This document shows, one piece after another, positions 9,577-18,058 of a stretch of DNA of 64,000 nucleotides (position 1 is its first letter; every line of letters starts with the position of its first letter). The stretch is from positions 682,001 to 746,000 of the forward strand of contig CAVZYX010000005.1 in NCBI GenBank assembly GCA_963779645.1. The letters run 5' to 3'. Source of the DNA: CALMBW01 sp963779645 (GTDB lineage Bacteria; Actinomycetota; CADDZG01; WHSQ01). The notes beneath the pieces were generated by a model, which saw only the letters and a list, made by a program, of their open reading frames with translations, did not search any database and was not told where the DNA came from. The translations under genes and the position numbers were made by a program.

Positions 9577-10005
9577 CGCTCTCCCCCTATCTCGGCCGGA
9601 GTTATCCACAACGACCGGCCTGACTTCAACCGAACAGCTGCCCCCACGTAGGGGGCCCCGCGTGACCGACAAGACCGAGAAAGCGGGCCTGACCTGCGGA
9701 GATGCTGCTCCACAGCTGTTTCCACACCTGTGGAGAACATCTGCGATGCAACACGTGCCGTCAAAGGGAAGCGCCACTGCCCGGGACTCACCATCGAGCT
9801 GCCGACCGTCACTCACGATAACGACGGGGGGCTCGACACCGTCAATAGGGGAAGACGGAACCCGCGAAACATCTGTGGAGAACTGCCTTTGACGTGGATA
9901 AACGGGGTGACGCTATACTGCGTCGGCATCCAGAAGGCCCCCCATGTTCTTCGCGACCTGTGATGAGCGCTGGAAAGGGTGGGGCGTAAGAGTGAAGAGG
10001 TCCAG
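9577..10005. other. candidate origin of replication (oriC) between dnaA and rpmH
   Basis: This 429-base region has no convincing gene. It carries a perfect DnaA box TTATCCACA at 9602-9610 and a one-mismatch box CGTGGATAA at 9893-9901. Several half-matches also occur: TTTCCACAC at 9719-9727, TGTGGAGAA at 9729-9737 and TGTGGAGAA at 9874-9882. Clustered boxes next to dnaA and rpmH are typical of bacterial oriC. No clear AT-rich unwinding element is visible here, so the origin may be bipartite with the dnaN-dnaA gap. Confidence 0.6.
9889..9919 (+). promoter_or_regulatory. candidate promoter for the rpmH-rnpA operon overlapping a DnaA box
   Basis: A TTGACG -35 (9889-9894) and a TATACT -10 (9914-9919) are spaced by 19 bases, slightly long, about 90 bases upstream of rpmH. 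The DnaA-box-like CGTGGATAA at 9893-9901 overlaps the -35, so DnaA binding could influence rpmH transcription. Confidence 0.45.
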
Positions 10006-10143
10006 GTGAGTAAGAGAACTTTCCAACCGAACAACCGCCGGCGTAAGCGCAAGCATGGTTTCAGGGCTCGCATGAGCACAAGGGCCGGTCGGCTGATCCT
10101 CAAGCGCCGCCGCGCCAGGGGCCGGGCACGCTTGTCCGCCTGA
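10006..10143 (+). CDS. rpmH: 50S ribosomal protein L34
   Basis: The 45-codon frame starts with GTG at 10006, preceded by GAGG. It encodes SKRTFQPNNRRRKRKHGFR followed by RARMSTRAGRLILKRRRARGR, the very basic L34 sequence. It is short enough to be overlooked by length-filtered gene calls. It is the first gene of the plus-strand arm, four bases before rnpA. Confidence 0.96.
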   Translation: MSKRTFQPNNRRRKRKHGFRARMSTRAGRLILKRRRARGRARLSA

Positions 10144-10147
10144 GGGC

Positions 10148-10459
10148 ATGCACCCGTACGCATCGCTGCGTAAGTCACAGGATCTCCAGAACGTTATGAC
10201 CCGCGGGAGCCGAAAGAGCGCCGCCGGGCTGACGCTGCACGTCCTCGCCAACGGTCAAGATTCCGCTCGGTTGGGCTTGGCGGTGAGGGCGAAGGGTGCA
10301 GTGCAGCGGAACCGGATCAAACGAAGGCTGCGCGCCGCCGCAGGTCAGGCCGATCTCGGTGCCTACGATGTCGTGGTGCGGGCCGATGCCCGGGCTCTCG
10401 GCGTGGACTTCCAGGAACTGGTTAACACCTTCGATGCGATAGCCGGAGAGCGCCGGTGA
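10148..10459 (+). CDS. rnpA: ribonuclease P protein component
   Basis: RnpA is the protein cofactor of RNase P, which matures tRNA 5' ends. The 103-residue basic protein has the RNR signature in QRNRIKRRLRAA and the upstream strand ARLGLAVRAKGAV. It follows rpmH directly and overlaps yidD by four bases. Confidence 0.94.
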   Translation: MHPYASLRKSQDLQNVMTRGSRKSAAGLTLHVLANGQDSARLGLAVRAKGAVQRNRIKRRLRAAAGQADLGAYDVVVRADARALGVDFQELVNTFDAIAGERR

Positions 10460-10701
10460 ACCCCTTCGCCAGCCTCCTCAGGGGGATCGTGTGGCTCTAT
10501 CAGAAGCTGGTATCGCCTCTTCTGCCCCGAAGCTGCCGTTATGAGCCGACTTGTAGTCATTACATGCGAGATGCCATCCGGACGCATGGTGCCGTCCATG
10601 GAACCTGGCTAGGGGTGAAACGTATCGGCCGCTGTCATCCCTGGGGGTCGGGCGGCTTCGATCCCGTTCCCGACGCGCACCCTGATAGGAGAGTTGCCTG
10701 A
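10456..10701 (+). CDS. yidD: membrane protein insertion efficiency factor YidD
   Basis: This 81-residue protein has the complete YidD signature: LYQKLVSPLLPRSCRYEPTC, SHYMRDAI and the C-terminal RIGRCHPWGSGGFDPVP with its conserved Cys residues. YidD is a small membrane-associated protein that supports YidC-dependent insertion. Start and stop overlap its neighbours rnpA and yidC (TGATG at the yidC junction), indicating coupled translation. Confidence 0.94.
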   Translation: MNPFASLLRGIVWLYQKLVSPLLPRSCRYEPTCSHYMRDAIRTHGAVHGTWLGVKRIGRCHPWGSGGFDPVPDAHPDRRVA

Positions 10702-11636
10702 TGGAGTGGGGTTTCTTCGAGGTATTCGCAGCAGGTCTGGCCGGCTTCTATGCCGTGGTCAAGAGCTACGGCTTCGCGATCATCCTTCTGACCTTGGCGG
10801 TGCGCGTCATCCTCCTCCCGCTATCGATCAAACAGACGAGGTCGATGCGGGAGATGGCAGTCATCCAGCCCGAGATCAAGAGGCTCCAAGCCAAACACAA
10901 GGGCGATCGTCAGAAGCTGAACGAAGAGATGATGAAGCTCTACAAGGAGCACGGCGTCAATCCCTTCGGCGGCTGCCTCCCACTGTTGATGCAGTTTCCG
11001 GTCCTGATCGCGCTTTTCTACGTTATCCGTAGCCCGCTCAACTACATGAACGAGAACTGGGCTCTTGCGCAGGACCTCAGCGAAAAGGCGCTGGCGGTGA
11101 ACCGCTTCCTGGGGATCCGCCTCGACTGTTTCCCGAGTGACGTGCTCTCGGGCCAGGGGAGCGATGCGGTCTCGACAGCGTGCGGTGATGGGTTCGTCTC
11201 GTTCCTCCCCTATCTCGGGATGATCCTTGCGATGGGCTTCACCACCTACTACCAGCAGAAGCAGATGCAGGCTCGCCGCCCCGCTGGTAGCGACACTCCT
11301 CAGGCGGCCCAGATGCAGATGTTCGCCCGGATCATGCCGGTGATGCTGATGTTCTTCGCCTTCAATTTCCCCACCGGCGTGGTGCTCTACTGGCTGACGA
11401 CCAACATGTGGACGATCGTCCAGCAGCGCATAATCCTCAAGGCCGCACCGATCCCCGACCAAGAGGCGATGAAAAGCAAGGGGGCGGCCAAGGCGGCTAA
11501 GAAAGCTATCGCGGCGAAGGATGTCACTCCCCCCAAGCCAACCAAGGAGGAGATCGGCTCTCCAGGTCCGGAGACTGCGGCTCCACCGGTTCAATCTAGG
11601 CCCCATCCGTCGAGCAAGAAGAAGAAGAGGCGATGA
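10701..11636 (+). CDS. yidC: membrane protein insertase YidC
   Basis: YidC inserts and folds inner-membrane proteins, alone or with SecYEG. The 311-residue protein has an early membrane segment (FAIILLTLAVRVILLPLSIK), the cytosolic hairpin (MREMAVIQPEIKRLQAKHK), HGVNPFGGCLPLLMQFPVLI, and later membrane segments including MPVMLMFFAFNFPTGVVLYW. The C-terminus is a Lys-rich tail suited to ribosome contact. It overlaps khpB by four bases. Confidence 0.95.
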   Translation: MEWGFFEVFAAGLAGFYAVVKSYGFAIILLTLAVRVILLPLSIKQTRSMREMAVIQPEIKRLQAKHKGDRQKLNEEMMKLYKEHGVNPFGGCLPLLMQFPVLIALFYVIRSPLNYMNENWALAQDLSEKALAVNRFLGIRLDCFPSDVLSGQGSDAVSTACGDGFVSFLPYLGMILAMGFTTYYQQKQMQARRPAGSDTPQAAQMQMFARIMPVMLMFFAFNFPTGVVLYWLTTNMWTIVQQRIILKAAPIPDQEAMKSKGAAKAAKKAIAAKDVTPPKPTKEEIGSPGPETAAPPVQSRPHPSSKKKKRR

Positions 11637-12217
11637 GCGACCAGGACGCGAGCAATCCCGAAGAGATCGTCAGCGAAGAGATAGTGAGCGAGGATCCCCC
11701 CCTGAAGGAGGACGCTCCAGGCGATGCCACTCCCCCCTCGGAGGAGCCGGAGCTCGAGCCCGCGACCCCTGAAGAGGTAGCAGCTGCGGCTCAAGATTTC
11801 GTGGATGGCCTGATCAGCGCTATGGGACTTGAGGCCGAGGTCACATCGCTGGCGGATGAAGAAACTGCCCACGTTGACGTGGTGGGGGAGGACCTCGGGT
11901 CGCTGATCGGGCGGCGGGGCCAAACCCTAGATGCGCTGCAGGAGCTAACCCGTACGGCCGTGCAGCGCAAGCTCCGTTCTCGGGCCCGTCTATTGGTGGA
12001 TGTCGAGGGGTACCGGGCCCGCCGGAAGGCCTCATTGATCGAGTACGCCCAATCGATCGCCGAACGGGCCAAGGAAAGAGGAACGGAGATCGAGCTCGAG
12101 CCGATGTCTGCCTACGAGCGCAAGATCGTCCACGATGCCGTGTCGGAGATCGACGGCGCCTCGAGCTTCTCCGAGGGCGAAGAGCCGAATCGAACGGTCG
12201 TCATCCGGGCCGACTAG
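11633..12217 (+). CDS. khpB: RNA-binding protein KhpB/Jag (KH and R3H domains)
   Basis: The protein has an acidic N-terminal tail of about 45 residues, a KH-like domain with GEDLGSLIGRRGQTLDALQ, and a C-terminal R3H domain (MSAYERKIVHDAVSEI, ending EGEEPNRTVVIRAD). The family binds RNA and influences cell division and envelope synthesis in Gram-positive bacteria. It is translationally coupled to yidC. The acidic tail is longer than in many homologues. Confidence 0.92.
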   Translation: MSDQDASNPEEIVSEEIVSEDPPLKEDAPGDATPPSEEPELEPATPEEVAAAAQDFVDGLISAMGLEAEVTSLADEETAHVDVVGEDLGSLIGRRGQTLDALQELTRTAVQRKLRSRARLLVDVEGYRARRKASLIEYAQSIAERAKERGTEIELEPMSAYERKIVHDAVSEIDGASSFSEGEEPNRTVVIRAD

Positions 12218-12314
12218 GGGTCTGCAAAGGTCACCGTTCCTCGTTTTACGTGCTCTGACCAGGGAAAACGCTGAATAGCCGCGTTCTGTCGCTCCACATG
12301 GGTAGGTTCCTGGA

Positions 12315-12866
12315 ATGGACCCGTTGGCTCGCTACGCAGGGTTGGTCAGGACCTTCGCTACCCGTATGAATCTCGTCTCGGGAGACGACCTCGATCGATT
12401 CGAGGAGCGGCACATAGATGATTCCTTGCGGGCCCTGAGGCTCTTGGACGAACTCCCCGAGGGTATCTGCGTTGATGTCGGCTCGGGGGCCGGGCTACCC
12501 GGGATCCCTCTAGCGATCGCCCAGCCCAACCGACGCTGGCGCTTGATCGAACCCCGCCAGCGTCGAGCGGCCTTCCTCGAAGAGGTGGTCCGGGAGTTGG
12601 GGCTGGCCAATGTAGAGGTGCTCACGATGACGGCGGAGCTCGCAGCCCAGGATGCCCGGTGGGCGGGCGTCCACGTGCTGGCCACGGCTCGAGCCCTCGC
12701 GGAACCTTCGCGAGCTGTCGAGTTGCTCCTTCCCCTCGTGGGGCCTGGGGGGGTACTACTGGTGTTCACGGGGGCGGGGTCCGAGGTCCCTGCGGGCGCC
12801 CAGGAGTGGGAAAAAGGTATTGCTATAGTCCGGGCCGATCCTGACCAGAGAGCGACGACGGAGTAG
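12315..12866 (+). CDS. rsmG: 16S rRNA (guanine-N7) methyltransferase RsmG
   Basis: RsmG methylates G527 of 16S rRNA with SAM. The SAM-binding motif CVDVGSGAGLPGIPLAIAQP is clear, followed by LIEPRQRRAAFLEEV. At 183 residues it is a little shorter than the common 200-240. It sits between khpB and parA as in mycobacteria; the 97 bases before it hold nothing recognisable. Confidence 0.93.
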   Translation: MDPLARYAGLVRTFATRMNLVSGDDLDRFEERHIDDSLRALRLLDELPEGICVDVGSGAGLPGIPLAIAQPNRRWRLIEPRQRRAAFLEEVVRELGLANVEVLTMTAELAAQDARWAGVHVLATARALAEPSRAVELLLPLVGPGGVLLVFTGAGSEVPAGAQEWEKGIAIVRADPDQRATTE

Positions 12867-12868
12867 AT

Positions 12869-13867
12869 TTGCAAGAATCCCCAGTTTCAACAGAATGGAA
12901 GTTACTGGAAGCACGCCCTATCCAATACGGGCGGGGGCGCCTGATCTCGGTGTCCAACCAGAAGGGTGGAGTGGCCAAGACCACGACCGCAGTGAACCTC
13001 GGGGCCGCCCTGGCCATGAGAGGTCACCGCATCCTGGTGGTCGACATCGACCCACAAGCCAACGCAACGACAGGATTGGGCATCGACCATCGCTCGGTCG
13101 AGCGCTCTACCTACGACTTGCTTCTAGAGGAGGCTCCCCTTTCGGAAGTGGTCTGCAAGACCGCGATCGACAATCTCGAGTGCCTTCCGTCCTCGTTGGA
13201 TCTCGCCGGGGCCGAGGTCGAGCTCGTCGGTTCGATAGCCCGGGAGCGCAAGCTCGCGGAAGCACTCGAAGAAGCGGGCAAGATCTACGACCTCGTCTTC
13301 ATCGACTGCCCGCCATCGCTCGGCCTTCTAACCGTCAACGCTTTGGCTGCCGCTCAAGACCTCATCGTCCCTGTGCAGTGTGAGTACTACGCCCTTGAAG
13401 GCTTGGGCCAACTCCTCGGGAACGCGGAACGTGTTCGCAAGGCGCTCAATCCGGATCTGCGCATCTCCGGGTTCCTTATGACTATGTATGACGCTCGCAC
13501 GAAGTTGTCGTCGCAGGTGGCCGACGAAGTCCGTAGCCATTTCGGAGAGCTGGTCTTTTCCACCGTGATCCCTCGCAGCGTGCGGTTGTCGGAGGCGCCT
13601 TCGTTCGGCGAACCGGTGCTAACTCTCGACCCGTCATCGCGTGGATCGATCGCATACAAGCTTCTGGCGGCCGAGGTGGAGGCGCGTTACCGGCTTGACG
13701 ATCGCACCCCGCCGCCGCCCCCACCGTCTACCACGACGGTGCCAGTGCCGGCGGTGCCCGGCCCGGGGGGTCGTGGATACGGAGCGCAAACCGCGGAGCC
13801 TGCCGACCTCGACTCGCGGTGGCCGGTGGGGGAACCATGGACCGATGGGGGAGCAAGGTCGAGATGA
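12869..13867 (+). CDS. parA: chromosome partitioning ATPase ParA (Soj)
   Basis: ParA is the DNA-binding ATPase that moves ParB-parS complexes during chromosome segregation. The deviant Walker A motif is NQKGGVAKTTTAVNLG, with VVDIDPQANAT and IDCPPSLGLLT following. A Pro-rich C-terminal extension of about 60 residues (PPPPPPSTTTVPVPAVPG) is unusual for the family and probably disordered. The start is TTG at 12869 with GGAG upstream. It overlaps parB by four bases. Confidence 0.93.
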   Translation: MQESPVSTEWKLLEARPIQYGRGRLISVSNQKGGVAKTTTAVNLGAALAMRGHRILVVDIDPQANATTGLGIDHRSVERSTYDLLLEEAPLSEVVCKTAIDNLECLPSSLDLAGAEVELVGSIARERKLAEALEEAGKIYDLVFIDCPPSLGLLTVNALAAAQDLIVPVQCEYYALEGLGQLLGNAERVRKALNPDLRISGFLMTMYDARTKLSSQVADEVRSHFGELVFSTVIPRSVRLSEAPSFGEPVLTLDPSSRGSIAYKLLAAEVEARYRLDDRTPPPPPPSTTTVPVPAVPGPGGRGYGAQTAEPADLDSRWPVGEPWTDGGARSR

Positions 13868-14769
13868 GCAAACGAGGGTTGGGCCGCGGACTGGACGCGT
13901 TGCTTCCAGCGCGCGGTGATCAAGACAGCTTAGAAACGCGCGAGGGCATGAGGTTCGCATCGATCGAGGCGATCCGCGCCAACCCGAATCAACCGCGTGA
14001 AGAGTTCGAAGAAGGCTTGCTTGCCGAACTGGCCGCGTCGATAAAGCAGCTCGGCGTTCTGCAGCCGTTGTTGGTACGCGAAGCGGCCGGCGGTTACGAA
14101 CTGATCGCTGGAGAGCGAAGGCTACGAGCTTCGAGGATCGCCGGGCTTTCGCAGGTGCCCGTGATGATCGTCGACACGGATGATCGCGGGTCCTTGGAGC
14201 GCGCTCTTACCGAGAACATCCACAGGGCGGATCTGAACCCGATCGAAGAAGCGGCTGCCTACAAGCAGCTGATCGACGATGCCGGTATCACTCAGGAAGA
14301 GCTGGGCCGGCGGTTGGGACGGAACCGTGTCACGGTCTCTAACTCTTTGCGCCTGCTCGAGCTTCCGACCGAGGTCCAAAGTTTGTTGGTGGAACGGAAG
14401 ATCACTTCAGCTCACGGGAAATCACTCCTTGGTCTCCAGGGGAGTCCATTCCAGATGAGGGTTGCGCGGCGCGTCGCAGAAGAGAAGCTATCCGTGCGTG
14501 AAACGGAAGCGTTGGTGCGACGGTTCCAGGAGATGACGCCGTCGGAGACGGTCAGGCAACCGGCAGCTTCCGCAGAGATGACTGAGGCGCAGCGAACACT
14601 GTCAGACCATCTTCAGACGCGCGTGAGGGTCGAGATGGGGAAACGCAAGGGAAAGATCGTTCTTGATTTCGTCTCGCTCGAAGAACTCGATCGCTTGATG
14701 CGCATCATCACCGGAGAAGCGCGAGGCGCCCAAACTACTTCCGCTTCGCCGGAGTCTCGCCAGCCCTAG
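13864..14769 (+). CDS. parB: chromosome partitioning protein ParB
   Basis: ParB is the CTP-dependent parS-binding protein. After the N-terminal KRGLGRGLDALLP box come the ParB/Srx domain (ANPNQPREEFEE, ELIAGERRLRASRIAG, ALTENIHRADLNPIEEA) and the HTH (ITQEELGRRLGRNRVTVSNSLRLL). I chose the ATG at 13864 because it overlaps the parA stop as ATGA and gives the usual N-terminus; the frame is open further upstream. The stop overlaps the convergent amidase stop. No parS site was recognised in the window. Confidence 0.94.
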   Translation: MSKRGLGRGLDALLPARGDQDSLETREGMRFASIEAIRANPNQPREEFEEGLLAELAASIKQLGVLQPLLVREAAGGYELIAGERRLRASRIAGLSQVPVMIVDTDDRGSLERALTENIHRADLNPIEEAAAYKQLIDDAGITQEELGRRLGRNRVTVSNSLRLLELPTEVQSLLVERKITSAHGKSLLGLQGSPFQMRVARRVAEEKLSVRETEALVRRFQEMTPSETVRQPAASAEMTEAQRTLSDHLQTRVRVEMGKRKGKIVLDFVSLEELDRLMRIITGEARGAQTTSASPESRQP

Positions 14770-15818
14770 CGCTTGGTAACGATCGAGTACTTGCGGATCC
14801 CTCGAACGATCGCATCAGCGATCGCAATCAGGTGGTCGGGATCTTCGAGTCGTTTGCATTCGTCGGGGTTGCTGATGAACGCGGGCTCGACAACAACCGC
14901 GGGAGCTCGAGTCTCTCGCAGGATCGTGTAACTGCGCGGGTGGGTTCTGCAATCGCGACAGCCCAATGACGACACGAGTTCGCTCTGGATAGCGTCTGCT
15001 AGCTCCTCGCCCGAGCGTGACGTGACCCAGTGGTAAGCGCTGCTTCCTTCAGCGGTGGGCTCTTGTGTTGAGTTCAGGTGCAAAGAGATCACGAGGTCGG
15101 CCCCGAATTCATTCGCCCGGCGAGCGCGCTCGCTGTCATCTGGAGTCTCTGGCTCTTGGCGGGAGAAGCGAACCTTTGCTCCGAAGGCGGCCAGTCGTTC
15201 TGCCACCAAAGTCGCGAGTCGCCAGCAGACGTCGGCTTCGACCAATCCCCCCGAGCCGATAGAACCACCGTCGGCCCCCCCGTGACCCGGATCGATGACG
15301 ACAAGCTCGTCCTCGATCCCCCTCCCGTGTCGATGTCTCAGTTCTTCTCGGATGCGGGCAGTGGTTCCGGGCCGGTCAACGCGCAGCCCTCTCAGGGATT
15401 CGTGCGTCTTCTGGCCGAACATCCCGTCTTCTCGGATCCCGTACTCCTTCTGGAAGGCTCTTACAGCGGCGTAGGCGAGGGGGCCGAAGATGCCGTCTTG
15501 CCGCCCGGCGTCGAACCCGAGAGCGTTCAGGCGCTGCTGCAACATCGCCACATCGTCCCCACGCATCAGCGGCTGCTTCAGGTACAGCGTCCTGTCCCCC
15601 AACCGCCAGGATGCTTCTACCAACGAGTTCCACGTCTGGGGGCCGACGATCCCGTCGATGAGTAAGTAGCGGTCCTGCTGGAAAGCTCTCGTGGCTTTCG
15701 TCGTGGACGGTCCGAAGTACCCGGTGTCATCCTCGACGGCGTAGCCGAGACCTCTCAGGCGCGTCTGAACGTCTGCCACCTCGGCAGAGCGGTCGCCTTG
15801 CTTGATGAGTCGCTGCAT
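14766..15818 (-). CDS. N-acetylmuramoyl-L-alanine amidase with two peptidoglycan-binding domains (CwlM-like)
   Basis: The 350-residue protein has two PG_binding_1 repeats (LRGLGYAVEDDTGYFGPST and LNALGFDAGRQDGIFGPLA) and an Amidase_3 domain. Putative zinc and catalytic residues are in DPGHGG, GGLVEADVC, ISLHLNS and VVVEPAFISNPDE. The architecture and position next to parB match mycobacterial CwlM, a regulator of MurA that is thought to have lost hydrolase activity. Here the zinc-site motifs look complete, so activity is possible. ATG at 15818 overlaps the upstream M23 stop as TGATG. There is no signal peptide, as in cytoplasmic CwlM. Confidence 0.88.
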   Translation of the reverse strand: MQRLIKQGDRSAEVADVQTRLRGLGYAVEDDTGYFGPSTTKATRAFQQDRYLLIDGIVGPQTWNSLVEASWRLGDRTLYLKQPLMRGDDVAMLQQRLNALGFDAGRQDGIFGPLAYAAVRAFQKEYGIREDGMFGQKTHESLRGLRVDRPGTTARIREELRHRHGRGIEDELVVIDPGHGGADGGSIGSGGLVEADVCWRLATLVAERLAAFGAKVRFSRQEPETPDDSERARRANEFGADLVISLHLNSTQEPTAEGSSAYHWVTSRSGEELADAIQSELVSSLGCRDCRTHPRSYTILRETRAPAVVVEPAFISNPDECKRLEDPDHLIAIADAIVRGIRKYSIVTKR

Positions 15819-16393
15819 CAGGACCTCTTCGTAGTTGCTCGGTATAGACGCTTCATCAACGGATAGGGGTTTACCCAACTCCCGTTGGTTTCCTGGATCT
15901 GGATGTGCAGGTGGTAGGTGAACTCTCCCTGGTGTCCCGGCTTGATGCCGTACCCGGTGTTGCCTACCTCTCCCAGCACGGTTCCCGGCTCTACCCGATC
16001 TCCGGCGCCGAGACCTGGAGCGTAGCGCCTGAGGTGAGCGTAGAACCAATAACGGCCATCATCTCCCCGGATTCCTACCCGCCATCCGGAGTAGAACAAC
16101 CACCCGATGTTTTCCACGTGGCCCCCGGCCACCGCCAGAACGGGGGTGCCGGGCTCGGCGAAGATGTCGTTGCCCTCGTGCCGTCCGACCAGTTCCCAGC
16201 GCCCGCCGGTCTTGCGGAACCGCGGCGCGTGCCAGTCGTCGGTGAAGTTGATTACGGAGTACCAGTTCGTCCGGGCGATGGGAAACACCATGTCTTCGAC
16301 GACGACTACAGGTTCGTAAGCGTCTTCGCTGCGCGCGCTTGGTGCGAGTGCTCCCAGCACCAGCAGAACAACCAGAAGCCGGCGCGTTTTCAT
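15818..16393 (-). CDS. secreted M23-family (LytM-type) metallopeptidase
   Basis: This 191-residue protein has a signal peptide (MKTRRLLVVLLVLGALAPSA) and an M23 fold. Zinc ligands are visible in GRHEGNDIFA and TYHLHI, with VEPGTVLGEVGNTGY between them. M23 enzymes cleave peptidoglycan cross-bridges or act as regulators of amidases. It is coupled to the downstream amidase gene, a plausible hydrolase-amidase pair. Confidence 0.88.
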   Translation of the reverse strand: MKTRRLLVVLLVLGALAPSARSEDAYEPVVVVEDMVFPIARTNWYSVINFTDDWHAPRFRKTGGRWELVGRHEGNDIFAEPGTPVLAVAGGHVENIGWLFYSGWRVGIRGDDGRYWFYAHLRRYAPGLGAGDRVEPGTVLGEVGNTGYGIKPGHQGEFTYHLHIQIQETNGSWVNPYPLMKRLYRATTKRS

Positions 16394-16419
16394 CCCGTCA
16401 AACTAAGGCTGTGGGGCGG

Positions 16420-17373
16420 CTAGCTCTCCTCGGGCGTAAGCGGTGGAAGCCCGTCGATCCAACGCTCGGCATCGATGGCAGCCATGCACCCCATGCCGGC
16501 GGCGGTGATCGCTTGTCTGTATCGGAAGTCGACGACATCGCCCGCCGCGAACACGCCTTCGACCGAGGTCTGAGTAGTGCTGCCTGGTGTGACGATGTAG
16601 CCACCAGTGAGATCTAGCTGATCCTTGAAGAGGTCGGTGTTCGGCGTATGCCCGATCGCCACGAAGACTCCGTCCGTCTCCATCTCGCTTTCTTCACCGG
16701 TCTTTAGGTTCTTAACGCGTGCACCGGTGACTTTGATGTCACCGAGTATCTCGGTGATGACCGTGTCCCACGCGAAATCGATCTTGGGATTGTTGAACGC
16801 GCGCTCCTGCATGATCTTCGAGGCACGCAGCGAGTCGCGCCGGTGTACCACGGTCACCTTCGTAGCGAACTTCGTAAGGAAGATGGCCTCTTCCATCGCC
16901 GAGTCGCCACCACCCACGATCAACAACTTCTTGTCGCGGAAGAAGAAGCCGTCGCATGTGGCGCATGTAGAAACCCCGTGACCCAGGAGCTGGCGCTCGC
17001 CGGGTACGTCGAGCATCTTGGCGCTGGCACCAGTCGAGATGATCACCGTACGAGTTCTGTGGACGGTGTTCCCCACATTGATCTCGAAGGGTGTCTTGCG
17101 GAAGTCCACGGACGTCACGTTCTCCGTGAGGATCTCGGTACCGAATCGCTGGGACTGCTTGCGCATGTTCTCCATGAGCTCGGGTCCCATGATCCCGTCC
17201 ACGAAGCCCGGATAGTTCTCGACATCGGTGGTCAGCATCAGCTGCCCACCGGCCTCGATACCTTCGATGAGAAGCGGGTTGAGGTCTGCTCGGGCAGCGT
17301 AAACGCCGGCCGTCAGCCCTGCGGGGCCGGCTCCGATGATGGTGACTTCGCGGATCTCGTCCATCTGCGCCAT
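16420..17373 (-). CDS. trxB: thioredoxin reductase
   Basis: TrxB uses NADPH and FAD to reduce thioredoxin. The FAD motif GAGPAGLTAGVYAARA, the redox-active CATCDG and the NADP motif GGGDSAMEEAIFL are present; the C-terminal FAD motif is GVFAAGDVVD. The length of 317 residues is normal. In mycobacteria trxB2 lies in the same place beside sigM, usually with trxC; no thioredoxin gene is present here. Confidence 0.95.
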   Translation of the reverse strand: MAQMDEIREVTIIGAGPAGLTAGVYAARADLNPLLIEGIEAGGQLMLTTDVENYPGFVDGIMGPELMENMRKQSQRFGTEILTENVTSVDFRKTPFEINVGNTVHRTRTVIISTGASAKMLDVPGERQLLGHGVSTCATCDGFFFRDKKLLIVGGGDSAMEEAIFLTKFATKVTVVHRRDSLRASKIMQERAFNNPKIDFAWDTVITEILGDIKVTGARVKNLKTGEESEMETDGVFVAIGHTPNTDLFKDQLDLTGGYIVTPGSTTQTSVEGVFAAGDVVDFRYRQAITAAGMGCMAAIDAERWIDGLPPLTPEES

Positions 17374-17407
17374 ACCCTACTTAACGGTGAAGGAGGCGGT
17401 CAGATTC

Positions 17408-18058
17408 CTACGAGGACCCGGCCCCTACGCCGACCGAGCAGCCGAGCAGGAAGCTTTGTTTCGCAGTGCCCCCGTCGAACGATAGTGAATCCGCGGCACC
17501 CTCAGCCATGGTTTCGTCCTCAGGCGCGGCCCTCGTTTGGAGCTCGGCCGACTCGTCGACGAGTGGAGAGTTCTCCGCGGTCGTTCGGGTGCTTCCTGCT
17601 CCGTCGGTCCCGCCGGCCGCGTCGCCGGCTTCTTCTTGCGACGCCTCGACGTCTTGATCCTCTGTCGCGTCCAGGTACTCCATCTCGGCGGAGGCATCTT
17701 CACCAGCTCGTTGGTCGGCCCCGCCGCCGCCGAGCGTCACCGCTCCGACCGCGAAGAGTGCCAGGACAGCTGCGGTTCCAAGGAAGGGCACCAAGCGAGC
17801 CCCCAGCGACCTGCGCTCCTGACCCGGGACTGCTCCGACCGCTGCCCAGACGTCGCGGTGCAAGCGTGCGATTTCCAGCTCGCTCAGCGTCGCCGGTCCG
17901 GGTTCTGCCTCCTCCAGGATTTGGAGAGCGCGAAGTTCCTCGCTGCACTCTGGGCAGGAAGTGAGGTGGGCCTCGACCTCCTGGCGGCGAACCTCGTCCA
18001 GTTCGCCCCGGAGGAAGGGACCGAGCAGTTCCGAGCAGAGCTCGTGGTTGATCTTCAT
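17408..18058 (-). CDS. anti-sigma factor with zinc-finger domain
   Basis: The 216-residue protein begins with a ZAS-type domain (HLTSCPECSEEL, the H-x3-C-x2-C motif) around residue 35. One membrane segment follows (FLGTAAVLALFAVGAVTL), then a low-complexity acidic, Ser/Thr-rich extracytoplasmic part. Such proteins hold a partner ECF sigma factor inactive at the membrane. Its ATG overlaps the sigma-factor stop (TGATG), which identifies the partner. It corresponds in position to RsmA/Rv3912 of mycobacteria. Confidence 0.85.
   Translation of the reverse strand: MKINHELCSELLGPFLRGELDEVRRQEVEAHLTSCPECSEELRALQILEEAEPGPATLSELEIARLHRDVWAAVGAVPGQERRSLGARLVPFLGTAAVLALFAVGAVTLGGGGADQRAGEDASAEMEYLDATEDQDVEASQEEAGDAAGGTDGAGSTRTTAENSPLVDESAELQTRAAPEDETMAEGAADSLSFDGGTAKQSFLLGCSVGVGAGSS

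Noticed and set aside
9577..9816. N-terminal extension of DnaA up to 9816
   Set aside because: The extra residues have no DnaA similarity, include Cys-rich sequence, and overlie the DnaA box at 9602; the TTG at 9576 has a strong ribosome-binding site.
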